DNA of 64,000 nucleotides, taken from assembly GCF_013141775.1 (NCBI RefSeq), contig NZ_WHOB01000069.1:496001-560000 (forward strand), written 5' to 3'. This document shows positions 15,861-23,277 of the stretch, one piece after another. This DNA is from Paenibacillus phytohabitans (lineage in GTDB: Bacteria; Bacillota; Bacilli; Paenibacillales; Paenibacillaceae). A model generated the notes under the pieces. The model was given only the letters and a program-made list of their open reading frames with translations. It had not been told where the DNA came from and made no database searches. Both the position numbers and the translations under genes were made by a program. Numbering within the stretch: position 1 is the stretch's first letter; each line of letters begins with the position of its first letter.

Positions 15861-17519
15861 ATGGATTATACGCTGGAAGCAATTCTTGAAGAAATGAAAA
15901 TGGAAATAGACAAGTGGCTCAACTATATCAGTGATAAGGATGCAGAGAAAATTGTAAAGCGGACCACGCTGCAGGCGGGCATTCACGGGTACGCTCTTAT
16001 CGAATATGCGGATGGCAGAGTGGATGTGACAGATAATTTGCTTGGTTTAAACGAACCGGATAAAAGCAAGCAGACTACATCTGAGCAGTTGACAGAGGTA
16101 CAAGTACGGGAGCAGATCATCCCTGAGCTTGCTTCGTATATGCAGAACAAATTAAATGCAATGCCGCCGGCAGTCCTGGATTACCGGTTCAGGTTTGACG
16201 GGAAATTCCAAGTAAGCAACGGTGTTGTTAATGTTCGTATTCTTGAATATGTAGATGAGGCGAAGAGGCAACAACTGCTGGAACAGATCCGCCTCTATAC
16301 CTTAAACAAGCTTGATGCCGGCAAATATCCGACCAAGCCGCTGGAAACCTTTTTCCTGGCCCGGCATCTCCTGGATGAAGGTCTGTATCCCATCTTGGAT
16401 TCCGGCAGAATCACCGCTGTGTATGACAAGATACAAGAGCTGAACAAGGGGAACAAGCATCTGGCTGAGCATCGAAATACTATCACTGTAGCGCTCAGGA
16501 ACTGGGTAGAAGATCATTGGCTGCCGCGTTATTTCCAGAACACAGGAACCCAGTGGCAGACGGGATTTACGAAGAGGAACGATGCTGTGCTGGAAAATGC
16601 CGGGCAAGAAACGGTTGGGCTCGTGATCTATGCTGCAGTTTGCATCCTTAAATATGAGCCTTCCTACAGCAGAAGTGCGGGGCTTGCCTTCCTGCAATGC
16701 GCGCTCGAACTCGGCAGTGTCCAGGCTGCACAGCTAATTAATTATGGCAGCGGTGCCTTTGCTGAAGAGGTTACGAGATTACGCAATGATCAGGTGGAAT
16801 GTAGCGCTAATGATGTATTTGCCGAGGTACGCATCCGTATTATTCAGGAGTCAGAGGAGAGTTATGCGTTTGCGCTCCGGTTTCTGACGAATCTGCTGAA
16901 GTCTGGCTTTCCAAAAAGCTATCAGATCAAGCTAACCTCCTCAGTTAAGCACTGGCTGCCGCTCAAAGGACTCGCCAAAACGGGCACGCACCGTTTCTTT
17001 GCGAATGCGCTTGAATACCCGAAGATACACCCGTTGCTTGAAGAGTATGCCATAGCAGCGATGGAAACCTTCGAATGGTATACGGATGCAGAAGCGGAGA
17101 AATGCTGCATGCCGGGCAGCTATGCGGTCTTTGGACTGGGTCTCACAGATCAGGCATATTTCCCGTTGGCCCTTCAATATATGGAGAAGGTAGATGTTGA
17201 ACATCAGTCTGTTCAGAATAGATTCACAGCTGCGTTAATCGAACAATACGGCATTAACAAAGAGATGCTTCCCGTGCTGTTGACGTGTATGCTGTACTGT
17301 ACAGATTCATTAAAGCTGAAGATGACGCGAGAGTTGGAGAATGTGGGGTTGCTTAGACTGCTGCTCGATCAGGTACACGGCCTGCATTACTACCAGGTGG
17401 AGCATCTTGTCTACCTGATCTGGGGCGGGAAGAACAAGCTGCAGAAGCTTGCTGACAAAGCTGAGGGAGAGCAGAAGCAATACCTTGCCGGACTGATCCA
17501 AGCAGCCAATCGGAGCTGA
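15861..17519 (+). CDS. Large conserved-looking hypothetical protein
   Basis: 552 residues, no signal peptide or membrane helix, so cytoplasmic. It is mainly helical and Leu/Ala/Glu-rich. An N-terminal alpha/beta part (about 1-150) includes ADGRVDVTDNLLG and LDYRFRFDGKFQVSNGVVNV. A long helical region with possible repeat-like packing follows (YAAVCILKYEPSYSRSAGLAFLQ, EEYAIAAMETFEWYTDAEAEKC). AAAGGAG stands 12 nt before the ATG. I do not recognise the family with confidence; DUF6138 is a possibility from memory. It has its own promoter and no operon partner. Confidence 0.6.
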   Translation: MDYTLEAILEEMKMEIDKWLNYISDKDAEKIVKRTTLQAGIHGYALIEYADGRVDVTDNLLGLNEPDKSKQTTSEQLTEVQVREQIIPELASYMQNKLNAMPPAVLDYRFRFDGKFQVSNGVVNVRILEYVDEAKRQQLLEQIRLYTLNKLDAGKYPTKPLETFFLARHLLDEGLYPILDSGRITAVYDKIQELNKGNKHLAEHRNTITVALRNWVEDHWLPRYFQNTGTQWQTGFTKRNDAVLENAGQETVGLVIYAAVCILKYEPSYSRSAGLAFLQCALELGSVQAAQLINYGSGAFAEEVTRLRNDQVECSANDVFAEVRIRIIQESEESYAFALRFLTNLLKSGFPKSYQIKLTSSVKHWLPLKGLAKTGTHRFFANALEYPKIHPLLEEYAIAAMETFEWYTDAEAEKCCMPGSYAVFGLGLTDQAYFPLALQYMEKVDVEHQSVQNRFTAALIEQYGINKEMLPVLLTCMLYCTDSLKLKMTRELENVGLLRLLLDQVHGLHYYQVEHLVYLIWGGKNKLQKLADKAEGEQKQYLAGLIQAANRS

Positions 17520-17628
17520 TACCACTACTGAAAGATAATATTAATTTAAAAATAATCATTGCAAAATAGTAATAAACCATCTATTGTGGACAAAGAAGCT
17601 CTTTGATATCTGTTTTATCGGGTCAAAC

Positions 17629-17657
17629 AAGAAGTCCCAGGCTTCTTGCGGTATAAT
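17629..17657 (+). promoter_or_regulatory. Candidate operator and -10 box before the thioredoxin-reductase-like gene
   Basis: TATAAT (17652-17657) is preceded by an inverted repeat AAGAAG-N7-CTTCTT (17629-17647) that occupies the -35 region. No TTGACA-like -35 is present, so activation by a regulator is possible. Confidence 0.35.
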
Positions 17658-17694
17658 TGTAGACATTTCGAATCTATGAAGGAGGCTATTCATT

Positions 17695-18624
17695 ATGGAG
17701 AAACAATATGTTGATGTGGCAATTATCGGCGGCGGACCGGCGGGTCTGAATGCCGCTTTGGTATTGGCGAGGGCGAAGAAAAAGGTAGCGGTGATTGATG
17801 AGGGGCGTCCACGCAATGCTGTAACTGGTGCGGTTCACGGGTTTATTACCCGTGATGGGATCACTCCGAAGGAGTTCCGGCGAATTGCACAAGAAGAGAT
17901 TCTGGCCTATCCCACGGCATCATTCGTAGCGGATACAGTGATATCGATCGCAGGCACCAACGGTCAGTTTGAATTGAGCACGATGGAAGGACAAATGATA
18001 ACAAGTAAAAAAATATTGTTTGCTGTCGGCATGAAGGATCAGCCATTTTCTATTCCGGGCCTTAAGGAGGTATACGGAAAAAGCGCCTTCGTCTGCCCGT
18101 ATTGTGACGGCTGGGAATTAAGGGATCAGCCGCTTGTCGTCATATCGAAGGGAACAGTCTTAATGCATTTCGCTCCGGTTGTTTCCGGATGGACAAGCCG
18201 GCTTACGGTTTGTACGAATGGTCCGGATGAACTGACCGAGGCTCAGCGCCAGGAGTTCCAGCACAATGATATTCCCTTGTTCGATTCACCGATCCGGCAT
18301 ATCGACTCGAAGGATGGTATCGTTCAACAAGTTGTATTGGAAGACGGGACGGTGATTCCAGCCAGGGGAATCTTTTTCAAACCTGAGCTGACGATGGGCT
18401 CTGACCTTCCACGCACCATCGGATGCGAATTTGCAGAAACAGGAGTGCTCGCCGTTAATGAATCCGGACAAACAAATATCCCGGGCATTTATAGCGCCGG
18501 GGATGCAGCATCTATGATGCATCAGGCAATTGCTTCGGCTTCGGCCGGTTCATATGTGGCTGCAGTCATGAATAATGAGCTGAATACAGAAGCTTGGCGG
18601 AGAAACATCAAAGAAGTCCGGTAG
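17695..18624 (+). CDS. FAD/NAD(P)-dependent oxidoreductase, thioredoxin-reductase-like
   Basis: 309 residues. Motifs are IIGGGPAGLNAALVLARA (FAD-binding), CPYCDGWELRD (a CXXC like the redox centre of thioredoxin reductase) and GIYSAGDAAS (second FAD motif). The expected NADPH GGGxSA loop is replaced by VISKGTVLMHFAPVVSGW, so it is a TrxR-like homologue rather than the housekeeping enzyme. AAGGAGG lies 8 nt before the ATG. Its 3' end overlaps the convergent ankyrin gene by 17 bp. Partner unknown. Confidence 0.85.
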   Translation: MEKQYVDVAIIGGGPAGLNAALVLARAKKKVAVIDEGRPRNAVTGAVHGFITRDGITPKEFRRIAQEEILAYPTASFVADTVISIAGTNGQFELSTMEGQMITSKKILFAVGMKDQPFSIPGLKEVYGKSAFVCPYCDGWELRDQPLVVISKGTVLMHFAPVVSGWTSRLTVCTNGPDELTEAQRQEFQHNDIPLFDSPIRHIDSKDGIVQQVVLEDGTVIPARGIFFKPELTMGSDLPRTIGCEFAETGVLAVNESGQTNIPGIYSAGDAASMMHQAIASASAGSYVAAVMNNELNTEAWRRNIKEVR

Positions 18625-19387
18625 CGGATTTAGCACCCAGTCCGCGCAACCACTGTACCAGATCAGGGGAGGCACTGCGCTGAGCGGCGTCCAAGGGAGT
18701 GAGGCCGTCCCACACAGAAGGCCAGTTTATATCCGCTTTCCGGCCGAGCAGGTATTCGGCAGCGTGTCGTTGTCCGCCGTGGCAAGCGCACCAGAAAGCG
18801 ACGTTCACCTCGTCCGGAGGCGATGAGTGTCCCGCTCCCCAAGGGTATTGCTGTGAGAGCGGGTCTCCGGCAAAATGAGCTTTCATAGCATCTACCAGAC
18901 CCAACGCGGCTGCATGCCAGAGAGCAGCTTTGGCTCCACGCTCAATTAATCTATGCGCTGCCCGCCATTGCGCGAATGCCACTGCGTCGTCGAGCGGCGT
19001 TCCACCGGCTATGACGGCACCGGAAGCCTCGATGTCAGCACCGGCATCGAGAAGGAGGTCAAGCACTTCGACATCATTGCAGCTTGCAGCCCAATGAAGC
19101 GGGGTCTCGCTGTGCGGTCCAGTAAACCGGGCATTCACCTCCGCACCGGCATCAATCAACAGTGCAATTGTCACTGTATTGTTAGGGAAATGTCCGGGCC
19201 AATCAGTTGCAATATGCAGCATGGAACGCAATTCTCCGTTCCTTACAATTCTTGAGGCGGCCAACCCGGGATTCTCTTCAAGCAGCAGCTTCAGCAACGG
19301 GATATCGCCGGAATGAATCGCAGTAATTACCGAAATACCCAGCGAATGGTCCTCTGGAATGTAAGCTATGTTCTTCTCATCACTCAT
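18608..19387 (-). CDS. Ankyrin-repeat protein
   Basis: 259 residues, cytoplasmic. At least four ankyrin units are visible: DIPLLKLLLEENPGLAASR, VTIALLIDAGAEVNARF, TPLHWAASCNDVEVLDLLLD followed by AGADIEA, and a C-terminal RHAAEYLLGRKADINW unit with TPLDAA. Ankyrin proteins bind other proteins; the partner cannot be told. GGGAGG precedes the ATG. It is convergent with, and overlaps, the flavoprotein gene. Confidence 0.85.
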   Translation of the reverse strand: MSDEKNIAYIPEDHSLGISVITAIHSGDIPLLKLLLEENPGLAASRIVRNGELRSMLHIATDWPGHFPNNTVTIALLIDAGAEVNARFTGPHSETPLHWAASCNDVEVLDLLLDAGADIEASGAVIAGGTPLDDAVAFAQWRAAHRLIERGAKAALWHAAALGLVDAMKAHFAGDPLSQQYPWGAGHSSPPDEVNVAFWCACHGGQRHAAEYLLGRKADINWPSVWDGLTPLDAAQRSASPDLVQWLRGLGAKSATGLL

Positions 19388-19475
19388 GATTAGAATGCCT
19401 CCCGTTCATAGGTATATCGCGACGGACTCCTTCACTAATCATACTTCATATGTATAGCCAACTTCAAAAAGATAC

Positions 19476-19504
19476 TTGTTATTCCCGTGCCGATGTTTTA
19501 TATT
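19476..19504 (+). promoter_or_regulatory. Predicted promoter of the TetR-map operon
   Basis: TTGTTA (19476-19481) and TATATT (19499-19504) are separated by 17 bp. Transcription would start near 19511, inside a TTGAC-N10-GTCAA inverted repeat (19503-19522) that may be the TetR operator for autoregulation. Confidence 0.5.
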
Positions 19505-19546
19505 GACATAACAGCAGGTCAAAAATAAAAGAGGTGGATGGACGAG

Positions 19547-20143
19547 ATGACTCCACGCACGAAGGAACAAAATGAGGATATCCGGCTGCGCCGGCTGGCG
19601 CAGATCCGCAAAGCCGCAGCCGATGTGTTTTTGGATAAAGGGCCATTACTGGAAATCCGCGATGTGGCCGCGCAGGCGGGACTCGGGTATGGTACGGTAT
19701 ATCACTATTACAGCAATAAAGGCGATTTGCTCAACGATCTGCTATGGGACGCGCTAGACCGGGCCGGGGGATGGATGGGTGCCGTAGAGTTTGACCCCGC
19801 CACCGCCAGCATCCGGCTGCTGCAGCTTTGGGCGGAGGACCACTCCGTATACCTGCTTTATAAGCTGGCGGGTGAGGGTTTATCCTCGCTGCCTGAAGGG
19901 CGTTCTTCCCCGCTCTCGAACGCTTTCCGCCAGGAGGTGCTCACGCCATTTGCCGCGCTACTGGAAACCGGGAGCGCGGCGGAGGGGGCTGCCGCTTCAG
20001 GCGGAAACGCAGCGGAATCACCGGATAAGCTGCAGCGAGCGGAAATGCTGCTGGCCGCGATGACCGGGTGCGCCTCACTTTCGCTTCGCCGCGGGAAGCT
20101 GCACGAGGAGGCCGGGGATATCGCCCGGCTTCTGAAATTCTAG
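19547..20143 (+). CDS. TetR-family transcriptional regulator
   Basis: 198 residues. The N-terminal helix-turn-helix covers about residues 14-60 (IRKAAADVFLDKG, then IRDVAAQAGLGYGTVYHYYSNKGDLL), followed by a helical ligand domain. The ATG at 19547 is used because AGAGGTGG lies 9 nt upstream; the ATG at 19538 overlaps that site. The gene is noticeably more GC-rich than its neighbours. It is followed 27 nt later by a methionine aminopeptidase gene in the same direction. Confidence 0.85.
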   Translation: MTPRTKEQNEDIRLRRLAQIRKAAADVFLDKGPLLEIRDVAAQAGLGYGTVYHYYSNKGDLLNDLLWDALDRAGGWMGAVEFDPATASIRLLQLWAEDHSVYLLYKLAGEGLSSLPEGRSSPLSNAFRQEVLTPFAALLETGSAAEGAAASGGNAAESPDKLQRAEMLLAAMTGCASLSLRRGKLHEEAGDIARLLKF

Positions 20144-20170
20144 CAAGCATAAGGAGCGAATAAACCAAAG

Positions 20171-20917
20171 ATGATTATTCTAAAATCCCCCCGAGAAATC
20201 GAAGAAATGAAACAGGCGGGTCAAATCGTGGCGGATTGCTACCGCGAGGTGGCCAGCCTGATCGAACCTGGGATCACCACCCAAGAAATCAATGACTTTG
20301 TAGCCAGGCACATTACCAAGCTGGGCGGCAAGCAGTTCACGAAAGGTTATAACGGGTTCCCCGCAGAAACCTGTATTTCGATTAACGATGTAGTGGCACA
20401 CGGCATTCCTTCGAATCGGGCGGTCATGGACGGAGACTTGCTGAAGCTCGACATCGTCGCGGAATACGGCGGATGGTTCGGCGATTCGTGCGTGAGCTAT
20501 GCGGTGGGCAACATCCGGCCGGAGGCGCAGCAATTAATGAAGGTGACGAAGGAATGTCTGGACCTGGGGATCGCCCGGGCGGTTCCCGGAGGCCGGCTCG
20601 GCGACATCACATCGGCGATTCAACAACACGCGGAAGCGAACGGTTATTCCGTTGTGCGTGATTTGCTGGCGCACGGGATCGGGCGGAGCCTGCACGAAGA
20701 GCCGAGCTACGAGCATATCGGCATAGCCGGCAAAGGCATCCGGTTAAAGGAAGGCATGGTATTTACCATTGAACCCATGATCAACGAAGGTACGTACCGC
20801 ATCACGATTGACGATGATGAGTGGACGGCAAGAACAGCAGACGGCAAGCTGTCGGCGCAGTATGAGCATACGATCGCAATTACGGCGGACGGACCGCTGA
20901 TTCTGACTGCCCAGTAA
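20171..20917 (+). CDS. map: Methionine aminopeptidase, type I
   Basis: 248 residues, the usual length of type I enzymes without an N-terminal extension. It removes the initiator Met. All metal ligands are present: Asp94, Asp105, His168, Glu201 and Glu232, with substrate His77 in DVVAHGIP. It is probably a second copy, like B. subtilis YflG/MapB, because it sits behind a TetR gene rather than in the ribosomal-protein cluster (inference). AAGGAG is 14 nt upstream of the ATG, a long spacing. An accessory aminopeptidase under TetR control could respond to stress or an inhibitor. Confidence 0.9.
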   Translation: MIILKSPREIEEMKQAGQIVADCYREVASLIEPGITTQEINDFVARHITKLGGKQFTKGYNGFPAETCISINDVVAHGIPSNRAVMDGDLLKLDIVAEYGGWFGDSCVSYAVGNIRPEAQQLMKVTKECLDLGIARAVPGGRLGDITSAIQQHAEANGYSVVRDLLAHGIGRSLHEEPSYEHIGIAGKGIRLKEGMVFTIEPMINEGTYRITIDDDEWTARTADGKLSAQYEHTIAITADGPLILTAQ

Positions 20918-20919
20918 GT

Positions 20920-20938
20920 GTTATTAGAACTTAATAAC
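20920..20938. promoter_or_regulatory. Inverted repeat between map and the cyclase gene
   Basis: GTTATTA (20920-20926) and TAATAAC (20932-20938) form a perfect dyad with a 5-bp centre. It is too AT-rich for a terminator and may be an operator. Confidence 0.3.
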
Positions 20939-20997
20939 CGATAAACGTTAATCAGGGTGAACATGTACTATGACCAAAGAAACTACAGGAGAGTGTT

Positions 20998-21687
20998 ATT
21001 ATTTCAAAATACGTCGAAATCGGTTACCCGATTTATGCTGGAATGCCGGTTTTCCCAGGGTTGCCAGAAGTGAAATTAGATCCTCGTGAGCGCTTGAGTA
21101 AAGGAGACGAATGGAACGGAAGTGTATTAACCATTTATCTTCATGCGGGTACCCATGTTGATGCACCGTGGCATCATTTGAATAACGGTAAGGGCATAGA
21201 TGCTGTTCCAATTGAAGACTTCATCTACAGAAGCCCGCTATTAATTGACTGCCCGCTGGGCGCTGACGGTTTCATTACAACCGCTATGCTTGAGGCGTAC
21301 GAAGAGCTTCATGAAGCGGATATTCTAATCTTCAATACGGGCTATTGGAAATACAGGGATACGGATTTCGAACAATACGCGAATCATTTCCCGGCCGTCT
21401 CTCCCGAAGCTGCTGAATACATCCGGACGAAGCTGCCAAACTGCAAAGCCGTAGCTATTGATACCTTAAGCATTGAAAATATGACGGAAGCCAAAAGAAC
21501 CGGATTTTTTGTCCACCATGCCTTTTTAGACCATGAAAAGTATAAAGAGCCGACGATGCTAATTTATGAAGATATTAATCCAGCGCCGTTAATTGATAAA
21601 AAACTCATTTCCGCCTTCGCGGCACCCCTTCGTATTAAAGACCATGACGCTTCGATTATTAATATCATTGTTGAAGTAGAAGCTTAA
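20998..21687 (+). CDS. Cyclase family protein (kynurenine-formamidase-like), probable ATT start
   Basis: About 229 residues. The metal-binding motif HAGTHVDAPWHH is that of the cyclase/KynB amidohydrolase family, which hydrolyses formamides or related amides. The first ATG in frame (21043) cuts off the first conserved strand (KYVEIGYPIYAG). Between the upstream stop (TGA 20971-20973) and 21043 there is no ATG, GTG or TTG. AGGAG at 20987-20991 is correctly placed for ATT at 20998 (6 nt) or 21001 (9 nt). Either a rare ATT start is used or the start codon has mutated and the gene is weakened. A terminator follows. Confidence 0.75.
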   Translation: MISKYVEIGYPIYAGMPVFPGLPEVKLDPRERLSKGDEWNGSVLTIYLHAGTHVDAPWHHLNNGKGIDAVPIEDFIYRSPLLIDCPLGADGFITTAMLEAYEELHEADILIFNTGYWKYRDTDFEQYANHFPAVSPEAAEYIRTKLPNCKAVAIDTLSIENMTEAKRTGFFVHHAFLDHEKYKEPTMLIYEDINPAPLIDKKLISAFAAPLRIKDHDASIINIIVEVEA

Positions 21688-21721
21688 GATCGATTATGAA
21701 AAACTGGTGAAGCTTACTGCT

Positions 21722-21768
21722 AAAATAAAGACTGTATACTCGTAAATGAGTTGCAGTCTTTATTTTGT
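21722..21768 (+). terminator. Rho-independent terminator of the cyclase gene
   Basis: AAAATAAAGACTG (21722-21734) pairs perfectly with CAGTCTTTATTTT (21754-21766). An inner ACTC/GAGT helix lies within the loop. Confidence 0.8.
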
Positions 21769-21772
21769 TTAT

Positions 21773-21954
21773 TGAGGAACTTGGGATTCTCGGTATCCAT
21801 CCGGGGTTATTATCTGAACAACGGAACGAGAGTTCTGTATATCAACGAAATATTTGAATGAAATAAATAACCTGGCCCGGCAGGTTCTACCGGTCCTACC
21901 GGCATGACTGGACTTACCGGCGTTACCGGGTCACGAAGAGATGCAAATATGTAG
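21773..21954 (+). pseudogene. Decayed collagen-like repeat gene fragment
   Basis: Frame 21871-21954 encodes GPAGSTGPTGMTGLTGVTG followed by SRRDANM and a stop: clear Gly-X-Thr triplets as in exosporium or tail-fibre collagen-like proteins. It begins straight after a stop and has no start codon. Just upstream, 21773-21861 encodes another protein-like stretch (SIRGYYLNNGTRVLYINEIF) in a different frame that ends in TGA. Both look like debris of one or more lost genes. Confidence 0.45.
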
Positions 21955-21959
21955 ATTAC

Positions 21960-23246
21960 TTATACCGACTGACTGGTCTGAGGTGATGGGGACGACTGTG
22001 GAGCCTGGATGTCGAGGCTGCGCAGATGATGATTGGTCAGCCCGATGATCAGACAAACGGCGAACAAGGCAGCGGCAAGACCGAAGCATACTTCCACGCC
22101 GATTCTGTCAGCCAGAATACCTACTCCGCCATAGGTTAAGGGGATGGAGATGTTAAAGGCCATGGAGCTGATGCTGTTGACACGCCCCCGAAGCGGAGAC
22201 GGAACCAGCAGCTGGAACAAGGTGCTCATCGGGATCACCGTGACTGTTACGCCAAAGCCCAGGATCAAGTTGCCGAAACAAGCCGGCCAGAGTGCGGAAG
22301 ATAAGGCGATCACACACATGCCAAGGCCTTGAACCCCCAGGCCGCAGGAGAACCAGACACCAATTCTCCGGGGAGACCTGCTGCCGACGAACAATCCGCC
22401 CAGAAGCAGCCCCACAGCTATAGCTGCATTGAAAATACCAAGCTCGCCGGAACCGCCTTCCAGCAGCTCACCGATCAGCATGGGGGGAAGTACATTGCTT
22501 GGCCCTAAGGCAATATTGCTGAGTGTACCGAGAAGGATAAGCACGAGCATGGCCGTTTGTCCCCGCAGCCATTGCCAGCCCTCGCCGATTTCCGCGAAGA
22601 TGGATAAGCCGTTGGCGGCACGGGAATTCTTACCGGCCTTGCCGCGCTGCTTAATTTGCTGAATCAGAGCAAGCGAGACGATAAAGGTTGCCGCATCCAC
22701 AATCACAGCCCCTGAATTTCCGATAGAGGCCACCAATATTCCACCCGCAACCGTTCCGAGAATACGGGTGATTTGCAGGGAAACGGACAGCAGTGAATTG
22801 GCTGAGATGAGATAGGTTTTGTCTGCGATGAGCTCAGGCAGGAAGGAACTCTGCGAGGTAGCAAACAGATTGCCCATGATCGATAAGCCGACTGTGATCA
22901 GATAGATATGCAGCAGCTGAAGCTGCCCGGTGAACATGAGTACAGCAAGGGTTACGGTAAGCAGAGCCTGAACGGCATCGGCGATCTGCATAAGAATCTT
23001 TTTGTTCAAGCGGTCTACCCAGGCGCCAATGAATAAACCGAGTATCATTTCCGGCAGGAACTTGGCGACAATGACCAGCCCCACCTGGAGCGAGGAACCG
23101 GTCATCGAGTACACGAGCCAGCTGATAGCCAGATTGTATAAGGAATCCCCGAAGACGGAGCTGGCACGGGCCAGCCATAGATAGCGGAAATCGGCATTAT
23201 GTTTTAACAGGAGTCTGTAATTAGGTTTGCTGATTGCGGGGTTCAA
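21960..23246 (-). CDS. MFS transporter of the EntS/MFS_3 type, probable peptide exporter
   Basis: 428 residues with 12 predicted membrane helices. The loop between helices 2 and 3 has GAWVDRLNKKIL, the MFS signature A form, and the whole resembles EntS-like exporters (MFS_3). The TTG at 23246 is chosen because AGGAGGT sits about 10 nt upstream; the ATG at 23267 lies in front of that site. It follows the radical SAM gene by 31 nt and is probably cotranscribed with it and the upstream peptide gene. That suggests export of, or immunity to, the modified peptide (inference). Confidence 0.85.
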   Translation of the reverse strand: MNPAISKPNYRLLLKHNADFRYLWLARASSVFGDSLYNLAISWLVYSMTGSSLQVGLVIVAKFLPEMILGLFIGAWVDRLNKKILMQIADAVQALLTVTLAVLMFTGQLQLLHIYLITVGLSIMGNLFATSQSSFLPELIADKTYLISANSLLSVSLQITRILGTVAGGILVASIGNSGAVIVDAATFIVSLALIQQIKQRGKAGKNSRAANGLSIFAEIGEGWQWLRGQTAMLVLILLGTLSNIALGPSNVLPPMLIGELLEGGSGELGIFNAAIAVGLLLGGLFVGSRSPRRIGVWFSCGLGVQGLGMCVIALSSALWPACFGNLILGFGVTVTVIPMSTLFQLLVPSPLRGRVNSISSMAFNISIPLTYGGVGILADRIGVEVCFGLAAALFAVCLIIGLTNHHLRSLDIQAPQSSPSPQTSQSV

Positions 23247-23277
23247 GGAATAGCACACCTCCTTCATAAAGCGATCT

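Noticed and set aside
19503..19531. TTGACA at 19503 with TAAAAG at 19526 as a promoter for the TetR gene
   Set aside because: The -10 would overlap the ribosome binding site. TTGTTA/TATATT just upstream is better, and TTGAC...GTCAA is more likely an operator.
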